Below the pieces are notes generated by a model. It had not been told where the DNA came from and did no database searches. It worked only from the letters and a program-made list of their open reading frames with translations. Both the position numbers and the translations under genes were made by a program. Of a DNA stretch of 64,000 nt, positions 20,185-31,481 are shown in pieces (within the stretch, counting starts at the first letter, position 1; each line of letters opens with the position of its first letter). Source of the stretch: Staphylococcus sp. IVB6240 (GTDB lineage Bacteria > Bacillota > Bacilli > Staphylococcales > Staphylococcaceae); the NCBI RefSeq assembly GCF_025558425.1, contig NZ_CP094718.1, forward strand, positions 1,302,001-1,366,000, given 5' to 3'.

Positions 20185-20231
20185 AAAAAAGCTGAGGTAT
20201 ACCGTTCTTTACAGTATGCCCCAGCTTTTAT
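20185..20231 (-). terminator. Terminator of ptsG
   Basis: AAAAGCTG/CAGCTTTT arms extended by GGTATAC/GTATGCC, with a T-run on the minus strand. It lies 10 bases after the ptsG stop. Confidence 0.85.
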
Positions 20232-20240
20232 TAAAAATAA

Positions 20241-22277
20241 TTATTTTGTTTCAAAAAGTTTATCGCCTTGTGTCACAGTTTTTTCAGTTGTATAGTCTAA
20301 GTTTGTAATTTCTGCTTGTGTCACAATAATTGGCGTGATATCACTTTTTGCGTGTTCTTTAATGTAATCTAGATCAAATGTCATTAAAACATCGCCTGTT
20401 TTAATTTCTTGTCCTTCTTCCACAAGAATGTCGAAACATTTTCCTTCTAGTTTGACAGTATCTAAACCAACGTGAATCAGTAATTCTAATCCATCAGCAG
20501 ATGTTAAACCAATTGCGTGTTTTGTTGGGAAGACCATTTGTACACGACCATTGAATGGTGCATACACTTTGCCTTCTGTTGGACGAATGGCAATACCGTC
20601 ACCCATCATTTTTTCACTGAACACTTGGTCTGGTACTTCACTTAATGGAAGCACTTCACCTTTTAATGGTGCTGCTACGAAATGATTTACATGCGCTTTG
20701 TCTGCTGTTTCCGCATCAACTACTGTTGCTTCGTCTTTATCATTAAGATCTACTTTAGATTGAACTACTTGACCTGACATGATTTGTTGCATTTCATGTT
20801 TGATTTGGTCTGATTTTGGACCGAAGATCGCTTGCATGTTGTTACCTACTTCAAGGACACCTGACGCACCTAAGTCTTTCAAACGACCCACATCTACTTG
20901 TGCTTTGTCATTAACTTCAACACGTAAACGCGTAATACATGCATCTAAATGCTTGATGTTTTCTTGACCACCAATTGCTTCTAATACAGCATATGGTAGT
21001 TCGCCCGCTGAAGTTTTTTGTGTATTTGCTTGCTTGTCTTCACGACCTGGTGTTTTGTAGTTAAATTTCTTGATTAAGAATAGGAATAAGAAATAGTAAA
21101 TCACTGCGTAAACAAGACCTACTGGAATAACTAACCACCATTGTGTTTGGTTCGGTAAAATACCGAGTAATACAAAGTCGATGAAACCACCAGAGAATGT
21201 ATAACCAAGATGTAAATCAAGGAAATACAATGTAACGAATGCTAAACCATCTAACACCGCGTGTACAAAGAATAGTAACGGTGCAACGAATAAGAATGAG
21301 AATTCTAATGGTTCAGTGATACCAGTTAAGAATGACGTTAAGGCTGCTGAACCCATTAAACCTGCAACTACTTTTTTGTTTTCAGGTTTTGCTGTTTTAT
21401 AGATGGCTAATGCTGCTGCTGGTAAACCGAACATCATAACAGGGAATTCACCTTGCATGAACTTACCAGCTGTTAATTTCGTACCTTCTTGAATTTGTTC
21501 TAAGAAAATACGTTGGTCACCACGAATAATTTCACCAGCGGCATTTGTGTATGAACCAAATTCAAACCAGAATGGCGCATGGAAAATATGGTGTAAACCA
21601 AATGGAATCAATAATCGTTTGATGAAACCGAATAGGAATACCGCAACGCCTGTATTCGCATCAAGTAATCCTTCACTGAATGCATTTAAACCATTTTGAA
21701 TCGTTGGCCAAATCCAAGCCATTGGGAATGCTAATAAGAATGATGATGTTGCCATTACGATCGGAACGAAACGCTTACCAGCAAAGAATCCTAAGTATGA
21801 TGGTAAATCGATGTTATAGAACTTGTTGTAACACCAAGCAGCTAACGCACCGATAATGATACCACCGAATACACCTGTTTGAAGTGTTGGAATCCCTAAA
21901 ACACTTGCAAATCCGTTCGCAGGGTTTTCTAATTGATCAGGTGTCACATGTAAGTATGCACCCATTGTTTTGTTAATAATTAAGTAACCAACAAGTGCTG
22001 CAATCGCTGCAACACCATCTCCACCTGCTAAACCAATCGCAACACCCATGGCGAAGATAATTGGTAAGTTATCAAAAATAACACCACCGGCACCTGTTAA
22101 CATTTCTGCGACACTTTGTACGCCTCCATTTTGAAGGAATGGCAGATATTGTTGTAATGCGTCCCCTTGCATTGCTGTACCGATCGCGAGTAGTAAACCG
22201 GCAGCAGGTAAAATCGCAACTGGTAACATTAAGGCTTTACCAATACGTTGCAGTTGACCAAAGAATTTCTTCCACAC
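20241..22277 (-). CDS. ptsG: Glucose-specific PTS transporter EIICBA
   Basis: Imports and phosphorylates glucose. The EIIC membrane domain (about 1-420) includes [17 protein letters not shown] and [13 protein letters not shown]. The EIIB domain has the phosphocysteine loop [10 protein letters not shown] (about 475). The C-terminal EIIA domain has the phosphohistidine motif [10 protein letters not shown]. The start is GTG at 22277 ([11 protein letters not shown]), with GGAGG 8 bases upstream. The frame is open farther upstream, but that stretch is the attenuator hairpin. It follows glcT, the likely antiterminator gene, in the same direction. 678 residues, family length. Confidence 0.95.
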   Translation of the reverse strand: MWKKFFGQLQRIGKALMLPVAILPAAGLLLAIGTAMQGDALQQYLPFLQNGGVQSVAEMLTGAGGVIFDNLPIIFAMGVAIGLAGGDGVAAIAALVGYLIINKTMGAYLHVTPDQLENPANGFASVLGIPTLQTGVFGGIIIGALAAWCYNKFYNIDLPSYLGFFAGKRFVPIVMATSSFLLAFPMAWIWPTIQNGLNAFSEGLLDANTGVAVFLFGFIKRLLIPFGLHHIFHAPFWFEFGSYTNAAGEIIRGDQRIFLEQIQEGTKLTAGKFMQGEFPVMMFGLPAAALAIYKTAKPENKKVVAGLMGSAALTSFLTGITEPLEFSFLFVAPLLFFVHAVLDGLAFVTLYFLDLHLGYTFSGGFIDFVLLGILPNQTQWWLVIPVGLVYAVIYYFLFLFLIKKFNYKTPGREDKQANTQKTSAGELPYAVLEAIGGQENIKHLDACITRLRVEVNDKAQVDVGRLKDLGASGVLEVGNNMQAIFGPKSDQIKHEMQQIMSGQVVQSKVDLNDKDEATVVDAETADKAHVNHFVAAPLKGEVLPLSEVPDQVFSEKMMGDGIAIRPTEGKVYAPFNGRVQMVFPTKHAIGLTSADGLELLIHVGLDTVKLEGKCFDILVEEGQEIKTGDVLMTFDLDYIKEHAKSDITPIIVTQAEITNLDYTTEKTVTQGDKLFETK

Positions 22278-22314
22278 TGTACTAACCTCCATTTTTAATG
22301 AATTCAACACAAAA

Positions 22315-22367
22315 GGCATGAGTAAACAAACTGCGAATATATTATTCACAATTTTCTAACTCATGCC
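22315..22367 (-). promoter_or_regulatory. ptsG leader attenuator, likely GlcT target
   Basis: GGCATGAG and CTCATGCC form a terminator stem followed on the minus strand by TTTT, 40 bases before the ptsG start. GlcT/BglG proteins bind an RNA antiterminator overlapping the 5' arm of such a terminator. The preceding GTTACTAAGTAGGATTAGG is the candidate part of that site. The placement next to glcT supports the reading; the RAT match itself is by position. Confidence 0.65.
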
Positions 22368-22394
22368 TAATCCTACTTAGTAACACGTTCTATA

Positions 22395-23243
22395 TTAAGA
22401 TTTTTGAGATGCGAGTAACAGTTGTTGAATGTGCATTGTCAAATATGCTACTTCAGCTTCATATACTTCTACATCCATTTGTGATTGAATCATTTTTATT
22501 ATTTTTACAGCTACATTATAGCATAGCGGATATTGCGCTTTCAATAGTTTCTCAAAAGTTAATTCGATTGTCGCTCTTTCGCCTTTTTTTAAGCGTTGTA
22601 GCAAGAAATGCATATGTCTGATATAACGTTGATATTGTAATGACGCCTTATCAATGTGAATTTCAAGGTCATGTTCTATGAGTCGTATCGCACGATTAAT
22701 TAATTCTGTTACTTGCTTTGTATTTTCGATGCTGATGTGCTCAATTTGGGAGGCGATATGCAATGCGATAAATCCAACTTCATCTTCTGGAAACATCACA
22801 TTTAGTTGTAAATTCAAGCGTGCAACGACACGTTTTGCAATTTGATATGCTTCAGGATAACTGTACTTTGTTTCACTCAAAAATGGATTGGAAATCAATT
22901 GATTATTTTTTACACGTTTTAACGCAAAGATGAGATGGTCTGTTAAGGATACGATAAATGATTCATTGTTCTCAATATTAAAATGCGCCAAAATAATTTG
23001 TACAGATTCAATGACCACTCGAATTTCTTCTTCATTTGTCTGATCTAATAGTTGTAAATAGTGATCTTGTTCTGTTTTATTTTGCAACTTGAATACTTTC
23101 TCGACCGTATCCAAATCTTTAATTGTCGTACCCGGCTTTTTATTAAATCCAATACCCTTTCCAACTAAAACGACTTCTGTCCCGTTATCTTTACAAATCA
23201 ACACATTATTGTTAAGCACTTTTGAAATTTTGTATGTGTTCAT
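22395..23243 (-). CDS. glcT: Transcriptional antiterminator GlcT (BglG family)
   Basis: Binds RNA in the ptsG leader and prevents termination when glucose is available. The N-terminal RNA-binding CAT domain (about 1-58) includes NNNVLICKDNGTEVVLVGKGIGF. PRD1 (about 65-165) and PRD2 (about 172-280) carry the conserved histidines, as in LHIASQIEH and LTMHIQQ, whose phosphorylation by the PTS controls activity. Length of 282 is standard. It is immediately upstream of ptsG, as in other staphylococci with this arrangement. Confidence 0.93.
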   Translation of the reverse strand: MNTYKISKVLNNNVLICKDNGTEVVLVGKGIGFNKKPGTTIKDLDTVEKVFKLQNKTEQDHYLQLLDQTNEEEIRVVIESVQIILAHFNIENNESFIVSLTDHLIFALKRVKNNQLISNPFLSETKYSYPEAYQIAKRVVARLNLQLNVMFPEDEVGFIALHIASQIEHISIENTKQVTELINRAIRLIEHDLEIHIDKASLQYQRYIRHMHFLLQRLKKGERATIELTFEKLLKAQYPLCYNVAVKIIKMIQSQMDVEVYEAEVAYLTMHIQQLLLASQKS

Positions 23244-23331
23244 GCAATCTTCCTCTCTCGGCAGTCACTACAAATTATATCGACTATTTCATGGAAAGAA
23301 AAGTTAAAGCTTTATAACATTCTGCTTAAAG

Positions 23332-23373
23332 AAAAACTGAGCATCCAACAATCATTGCTGTCTACTCAGTTTT
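23332..23373 (-). terminator. Terminator of alsT
   Basis: AAAACTGAG and CTCAGTTTT arms, with TTTTTC on the minus strand, 10 bases after the alsT stop. Confidence 0.85.
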
Positions 23374-23382
23374 ACATAAATA

Positions 23383-24846
23383 TTATTTAACTTTTTTAAT
23401 GTCTTTTGATTGGTCGCCCCAACATTCAATACCGAATAAATTAATTTCTAAATTCTCTGGTTTAAAGATAGGACGTTTACCCTCTCTACGTTGTTGTTGA
23501 TAATCTTTCATTACAGCAAATGCGATATTTGACAAACCGATAATCGCAACTAAGTTGACAATCGCCATCAATCCCATAAATAAGTCTGCAGTGCTCCATA
23601 CTGTTTCAGTTTTAACAACTGCACCGGTGAAGACAAGCACTACAACTAAACAACGGAAAATAAATAATGCTAATTTACTTTCTGTTAAAAACTCTAAGTT
23701 TGATTGACCATAGTAATAGTTACCGATTACTGAAGAGAATGCAAATAATGCAATCGCAACTGTTAAGAAGATACCACCGGCACTACCAAGATGTTCATTC
23801 AATGCAGATTGTGTTACTGCAACACCTTGTTTGGCATCTTCGCCAAACTCTAAACCTGAGTAAAGTAAAATCATAATCGCTGTCGCTGTACATACTAAAA
23901 TCGTATCAAAGAAAACACCTAATGATTGAATTAAACCTTGTTTGACTGGGTGTGAAACGGCTGCAGTTGCTGCTGCGTTCGGCGCAGAACCCATACCAGC
24001 TTCGTTCGAGAATAAACCACGTTTAATCCCTTGTAATACCGCAAAACCTACTGCACCACCAGCTGCTTGGTCAATACCAAACGCACTCTTAATGATTGTT
24101 AAGATCATTGGGATGATTTGATCGTAATGCATGAATAAAATCACTAATACCATCACTACATAGATGATCGCCATGAAAGGTACAATCGCTGATGATAAGT
24201 TAGCGATACTACGCACACCACCGAAAATGATAATTGCTGTAAGAATCGCAAGGATGATACCTGTAATCACAGGGCTCACACTATATTGCGTTTGTAATGA
24301 CTCTGCAATCGTATTTGATTGTACTGTGTTAAAGACAAATGCGAATGTTACAGTAATCAATATTGCGAATAAGACACCTAACCATTTTTGATTAAGACCT
24401 TTTGTGATGTAGTAAGCAGGACCCCCACGGAAACCGCCTTCTTCATCATGCACTTTGTACACTTGCGCTAGTGTCGCTTCGATAAATGCACTTGCTGCAC
24501 CAACGATTGCAATAATCCACATCCAGAATACTGCCCCTGGACCACCTAAAACAATCGCAGTTGCAACCCCAGCAATGTTACCAGTCCCTACACGAGAACC
24601 AGCACTAATTACAAATGCTTGGAATGATGAAATCCCTTTTTCACCAGAATCTAATGTTTCCGGCTTTTCTTTAATGGCACGGAACATTTCAGGGATCCAC
24701 CTGATTTGAACAAATCTAGAGCTGATTGTGAAAAATAGACCTGCAGTCAGCAAGAGTCCGATTAAATATTGTGACCAAATTAAATCGTTTCCTACCTGAA
24801 CTACTGTCTTAAACCAATCAGGAATTAAACTATCGAAATCTCTCAT
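23383..24846 (-). CDS. alsT: Sodium:amino acid symporter of the AGCS family, AlsT
   Basis: Polytopic carrier (about 10-11 helices) of the alanine/glycine:cation symporter family. Family signatures are visible: GTGNIAGVATAI, GGPGAVFWMW, GLFSNEAGMGSAPNAAA. S. aureus AlsT has been reported as a glutamine transporter, so glutamine is a possible substrate here (family knowledge). Length of 487 is typical. It lies between parC and glcT on the same strand, with its own terminator. Confidence 0.9.
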   Translation of the reverse strand: MRDFDSLIPDWFKTVVQVGNDLIWSQYLIGLLLTAGLFFTISSRFVQIRWIPEMFRAIKEKPETLDSGEKGISSFQAFVISAGSRVGTGNIAGVATAIVLGGPGAVFWMWIIAIVGAASAFIEATLAQVYKVHDEEGGFRGGPAYYITKGLNQKWLGVLFAILITVTFAFVFNTVQSNTIAESLQTQYSVSPVITGIILAILTAIIIFGGVRSIANLSSAIVPFMAIIYVVMVLVILFMHYDQIIPMILTIIKSAFGIDQAAGGAVGFAVLQGIKRGLFSNEAGMGSAPNAAATAAVSHPVKQGLIQSLGVFFDTILVCTATAIMILLYSGLEFGEDAKQGVAVTQSALNEHLGSAGGIFLTVAIALFAFSSVIGNYYYGQSNLEFLTESKLALFIFRCLVVVLVFTGAVVKTETVWSTADLFMGLMAIVNLVAIIGLSNIAFAVMKDYQQQRREGKRPIFKPENLEINLFGIECWGDQSKDIKKVK

Positions 24847-24944
24847 TCATATCACTCTTTACTATTTAGATTTTCATATACTTCTTTAAATACAGCTAGT
24901 AGTATTCTACCACCAATATTTAACAGTGACTATAAAATTTTTAA

Positions 24945-27358
24945 TTATTCACTAACAAAAAGAGTGTGAATTTCACCAAATGTACTTGTATCAACGACGA
25001 AAGAACCATTTGTATATTGTTCAGAGAGATGTATTTTGTTAATTTGCCCATCATGTACTGCTTCATCTGAAATTAAGTGATATTGTGTTTTAGAAGTGTC
25101 ACAAATATGTGCATCAACAATACGATGTGGTTGTTTTTTCAATTCTTTTAACAAGGTAATACCACGTTGTGCACGTTTGGCTACTTGTAAAACATTGAAA
25201 CCAATACGTTTTAATGCACCACGTTGCGTTGCGATGAGTATCGTATCTTCTTCACTTACAAGATCTGCCATGACCACATGATCCTCTGCTTTCAGATTGA
25301 TGGCTTTCACACCGCCTGTACGAATACCTGTCGTTGGCAATTCAGAAAGTGGATACGTTAATGACATACCTTTATACGTTAGTAATGTGACGAGTCGTTG
25401 TATTTCTTCGACGTTTACTTTTACAGCACTTATTACAACATCTTGATCTTTTAATTTCATACCTACAAGTGGTTTAAGATGACGTGCTGTTTTATAGTGA
25501 GACAATGTGGTCATTTTAATCATGCCATTACGTGTTGCAGTCATGACCGCTTCATGATCATCAAATGTGGATACCACTTCATAATTGACAATCGCTTCGT
25601 CTTCATCAATAGAGGCAATTTGCGAAATATGCTGCCCAAGGTCTTTCCATTTAATATCCGGGATTTTATGGACAGGAATCGATAAATAACGGCCTTTATT
25701 CGTAAATACGAGTGCTGTATCTTGTGTATTGACTTCTAAAGATTTAATAACATAGTCATCTGTTTTCAAGCCAATTTCATCCTTGCCCGAAGCATTATAA
25801 CTACGCAATGATGTACGCTTCATATAACCTTGATACGTCACACTCAGCATGACCACTTCACTTGGTACAAGTACCTCTTTATCAATCTTAATTTCAGCAA
25901 TTTCCGCTTCAATCGTAGACAATCTCGGCTCTTTAAATTGCTTTTTAATCTCTTCTAATTCTGTTTTAATCACATTTAACAATGCATCATGATCATTTAA
26001 AATGTGTTGTAGTCCCGCAATTGTTTTTGATAACGCATCATGTTCTTCTTGTAATGCCACGATATCCGTATTCGTTAAACGATACAGTTGTAACATCACA
26101 ATCGCTTCTGCTTGTGCTTCACTAAAATCATAAGTCGCAACTAAGTTTTCTTTCGCATCACGTTTATTTTTTGATTCACGGATTAAAGCAATAACCTCAT
26201 ATAAAATAGACAATGCCTTCATTAATCCTTCTACAATATGCATACGATCTTCTGCATGTTTCAAGTCAAATTTTGTACGGCGTGTTACGACTTCAATTTG
26301 ATGGTTCAAATAGCAATCAATAATTTGTTTAATGCCCATTAATTTCGGGCGACCTTCACTAATGGCCACCATATTAAAGTTATAGGCTACTTGTAAGTCT
26401 GTGTTCTTATATAAGTAGTTGAGTATCGCTGTAGCATTAACATCTTTTTTCAATTCAATCGCGACTCTTAATCCGCTTCGATCCGTTTCATCACGAACTT
26501 CAATAATACCTTCTACTTTTTTATCAGCACGTAACTCATCAATTTTTTTGACAAGGTTTCCTTTGTTGACCTCATACGGAATTTCTGTCACAACAATTTG
26601 ACTACGACCATTGCGCAATGTTTCTGTTTCAGCTTTGGCACGGACAATTACTTTGCCTTTACCAGTCTCATATGCCTTTTGAATACCATCAATCCCTTGA
26701 ATAATACCGCCTGTTGGGAAATCAGGACCTTTGATATACTTCATCAATTGCTTCACAGTCATATCAGGCTTATCAATCAACTTCAATGTCGCCGTAATGA
26801 CTTCAGCTAAGTTATGTGGTGGAATATCCGTTGCATAACCTGCTGAAATACCCGTAGACCCATTAATCAGTAAGTTTGGTAATCGCGCTGGTAACACCAT
26901 TGGTTCCATTTGCGTATCATCATAGTTCGGTACAAAATCAACCGTTTCTTTATTTAAGTCACGTAATAATTGTTCAGACAGTTGACTTAACTTTGCTTCT
27001 GTATAACGCATCGCAGCAGGTGGGTCATTATCAATACTTCCGTTATTCCCGTGCATTTCAACAAGAACATGGCGTAGCTTCCAATCTTGACTTAAACGCA
27101 CCATAGCATCATAAACAGAACTATCACCGTGTGGATGTAAGTTCCCGATGACATCACCGACTGTTTTCGCACTTTTACGGAAGTTTTTATCGTATGTATT
27201 TCCACTTGAATACATAGAATATAAAATACGTCTTTGTACAGGTTTTAATCCATCACGAACATCTGGTAATGCACGTTCTTGAATAATATATTTACTGTAA
27301 CGTCCAAAGCGATCACCTATGACATCTTCTAACGGTAAACTTTGTATTACTTCAGCCA

Positions 27359-27359
<1 letters not shown>
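24945..27359 (-). CDS. parC: DNA topoisomerase IV subunit A
   Basis: DNA breakage-reunion subunit that decatenates daughter chromosomes. The catalytic Tyr119 is in AAMRYTEA. The quinolone region reads [13 protein letters not shown] with Ser80 and Asp84, so no classical resistance change is present; S. aureus has Glu84. C-terminal beta-pinwheel blades follow from about residue 495. The start ATG shares one base with the parE stop (TAATG), giving translational coupling. 804 residues, family length. Confidence 0.97.
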
Positions 27360-29386
<2,027 letters not shown>

Positions 29387-29573
29387 TTATCAAACTATAC
29401 AATAGCTATTCTTATATAAAAACTACAAAAATGCAAGTCACAATTAAAAGAAATCGCCTAAACAAAGCCATTTAAGACACGTTCATCCATGTCACTTATT
29501 TAAGGAAAATAGTTTTTTAATGGCTATTCATATTTAAAAATGATGCATGTATTCTTATTACCGTTATCCACAA

Positions 29574-29609
29574 CAAAAAGACCTCCTATTACAATAGAGA
29601 ATAGGAGGC
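29574..29609 (-). terminator. Orphan terminator upstream of parE
   Basis: CCTCCTATT and AATAGGAGG form a 9-bp stem with a 9-base loop. On the minus strand it is followed by TCTTTTTG, a classical intrinsic terminator. No coding gene precedes it on that strand before plsY. Confidence 0.8.
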
Positions 29610-29720
29610 AAATGATACAGATCGATATATCACCGAGGTGTATCTCATAATACCTAAAATGAATAACCCTACTTTATGTGTTACAGATAAGATGCTTTGC
29701 TATTCTTTGACTTAGTTTAA
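29574..29720 (-). ncRNA. Candidate small RNA between plsY and parE
   Basis: About 150 bases on the minus strand ending in the orphan terminator. It contains CACCTCGGTG-type small hairpins and no ribosome site with an open frame. A promoter could not be fixed: TTGCAT near 29746 is a possible -35. The rest of the 505-base gap (29357-29879) holds the parE and plsY promoters. The call rests mainly on the terminator lacking a gene. Confidence 0.35.
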
Positions 29721-29879
29721 CCTTAAACGTATATAGAAGGGAATGCAAGCGTTAATACGCTCACTCATACAAATAGGTATATATTTAGCGATGGGTAAAA
29801 GAGACATAACAAGAAAATACATGACGAAATTCAATTTTATGGTAAAATAAGAGCAGGTACTAAAAGGATGTGAAAATTC

Positions 29880-30461
29880 ATGGCATTAAGCCTTTTATTT
29901 ATTGTAAGTTATTTAATCGGTTCGATACCGAGTGGTTATTTGATAGGAAAAATATTTTTCAACAAAGACATTCGTAATTATGGCAGTGGTAATATGGGCG
30001 CAACAAACAGTTTCCGTGTACTCGGAAAGCCCGCTGGTTTTGCAGTAACATTTTTTGATATTTTAAAAGGAACTTTCGCAGTTTTTCTACCGATATGGTT
30101 TAGTGTTGATATTCATGGTCTTATTGTGGGGATCTTCGCAATTCTCGGTCATGTATACCCAATCTACTTAAAATTCAGAGGTGGGAAAGCCGTTGCTACG
30201 AGTGCTGGTGTTTTATTAGGGGTCAATCCTTTATTGTTCATTATCCTTGTAGGTGTATTCTTTATCACACTTTATTTATCTAAGTACGTGTCACTATCAA
30301 GTATTGTCGGTGCAAGTTGTTGTGTCATTGGGTCCATTATCGTACATGACTATGTCTTACTCATTGTAAGCTTTGCAGTAACTTGTCTCCTTATTTATCG
30401 ACATACAAGCAATATTAAGCGTATTTTGAATGGCACAGAACCAAAAATCAAATGGATGTAA
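29880..30461 (+). CDS. plsY: Acyl-phosphate:glycerol-3-phosphate acyltransferase
   Basis: Membrane enzyme that makes lysophosphatidic acid from acyl-phosphate, the first step of phospholipid synthesis. Conserved motifs are [16 protein letters not shown], the glycine-rich [13 protein letters not shown] and the third, substrate-binding motif near the C-terminal helix. Five membrane helices, 193 residues, standard length. AAAAGGATG-type ribosome site. Divergent from parE, as in S. aureus. Confidence 0.95.
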   Translation: MALSLLFIVSYLIGSIPSGYLIGKIFFNKDIRNYGSGNMGATNSFRVLGKPAGFAVTFFDILKGTFAVFLPIWFSVDIHGLIVGIFAILGHVYPIYLKFRGGKAVATSAGVLLGVNPLLFIILVGVFFITLYLSKYVSLSSIVGASCCVIGSIIVHDYVLLIVSFAVTCLLIYRHTSNIKRILNGTEPKIKWM

Positions 30462-30541
30462 GCACGACAGTTTGATTTCAACACAAAAAACGCTAAAATA
30501 AAAGCGTACTTTACTTTTATGATGAAGGAGGCGTTTCACGC

Positions 30542-30850
30542 ATGAATTTAGAACTAACCCCTAAAGCTATAGAATGGTTCAAAGAGGAACTTGAATTACC
30601 TGAAGCTGGTAAAGTACTCCACTTTGTCGTCCGTTACGGTGGCGAATTCCAATTAAAGCAAGGATTCAGTCCTGCATTTAATGTAGACTTTCTAAAAGAT
30701 ATAGATGAAGTTGGTTACGAAACAAAAGTAGACGGCCTACACGTCGTTATTGCAGAAAAAGACGTATGGTATTATGAAGACCATCAATTAACAATTGATA
30801 TAGAAAATGACGAAATCATCTATCACGCTCAAATTAAAAATGAAGCATAA
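30542..30850 (+). CDS. HesB-like (IscA-related) protein, YneR type
   Basis: 102 residues with the HesB/YadR fold pattern: [13 protein letters not shown] start, [17 protein letters not shown], and [19 protein letters not shown]. It lacks the cysteines with which true A-type iron-sulfur carriers hold clusters, so a cluster role is doubtful. AAGGAGG ribosome site. It follows plsY by 80 bases on the same strand and ends at a strong terminator. Confidence 0.85.
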   Translation: MNLELTPKAIEWFKEELELPEAGKVLHFVVRYGGEFQLKQGFSPAFNVDFLKDIDEVGYETKVDGLHVVIAEKDVWYYEDHQLTIDIENDEIIYHAQIKNEA

Positions 30851-30853
30851 GAT

Positions 30854-30896
30854 AAACCCAATCAATAAGCATTTGTGCTTATTGATTGGGTTTTTT
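30854..30896. terminator. Bidirectional terminator overlapping a coding end
   Basis: AACCCAATCAATAAGCA pairs with TGCTTATTGATTGGGTT, followed by a T-run on plus. One arm encodes the last codons (KKPNQ and stop) of the convergent thioesterase gene. Confidence 0.85.
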
Positions 30897-31340
30897 CAAT
30901 TCAAGATCTTCTCCTGCTTTATTTCGCTTATCTACTTCACTGTAAACATCGTACCATTTAGGGAATGACTTATCTAAACGGAGTGGTTTCCCACCATCTT
31001 TTGTGATAATCACGTTATCTGTATAACCTTTTGTGACAACTTCTCCCTCTGAATTATACACTTCATATTCATAACGATATCTTAATCGTGAAAACTTAGA
31101 TACCCATGTCTTCACAGTTACGACATCCGGATACCCAACACTTTTCTTATATTGAACATTGAGTTCAGTCACAGGAGAGACGACACCTTGACGTTCCATC
31201 TCCATATAATCCAAACCTAACTTGCGAACATAATCCGTACGTGCCACTTCAAACCATGTTGCATAATTCCCATGGTAAACAACACCCATCTGATCTGTTT
31301 CTTGATAGCGCACTTCAATTTCTGTCAATGCATATAACAT
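30879..31340 (-). CDS. Hotdog-fold acyl-CoA thioesterase, YneP/YbgC type
   Basis: 153 residues of the 4-hydroxybenzoyl-CoA thioesterase superfamily. The catalytic Asp16 lies in RYQETDQMGVVYHGNYATWFE, with the conserved Tyr/His/Gly pattern. It probably hydrolyses acyl-CoA or acyl-ACP thioesters in the cytoplasm; the substrate is unknown. It is convergent with the HesB-like gene. Its own 3' codons form half of the shared terminator. Confidence 0.85.
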   Translation of the reverse strand: MLYALTEIEVRYQETDQMGVVYHGNYATWFEVARTDYVRKLGLDYMEMERQGVVSPVTELNVQYKKSVGYPDVVTVKTWVSKFSRLRYRYEYEVYNSEGEVVTKGYTDNVIITKDGGKPLRLDKSFPKWYDVYSEVDKRNKAGEDLELKKPNQ

Positions 31341-31429
31341 ACGTCAAACCTCTCTCTAAAGTATTATTGTGATTATCTTAGCATAAAACCCCCTCTATAC
31401 ATAAGTAAATCGATTGGCTAAATCCAAAT

Positions 31430-31464
31430 TAAAAAACGAGTACAGCAAACATTCACTGTACCCG
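31430..31464 (-). terminator. Terminator of acnA
   Basis: ACGAGTACAG and CTGTACCCGT arms with a run of T on the minus strand, about 18 bases after the acnA stop. Confidence 0.85.
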
Positions 31465-31481
31465 TCATATTTATTGTTGTA

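Noticed and set aside
22278..22349. Longer N-terminus for PtsG
   Set aside because: The extra 24 codons are the leader terminator hairpin; GGAGG precedes the GTG at 22277.
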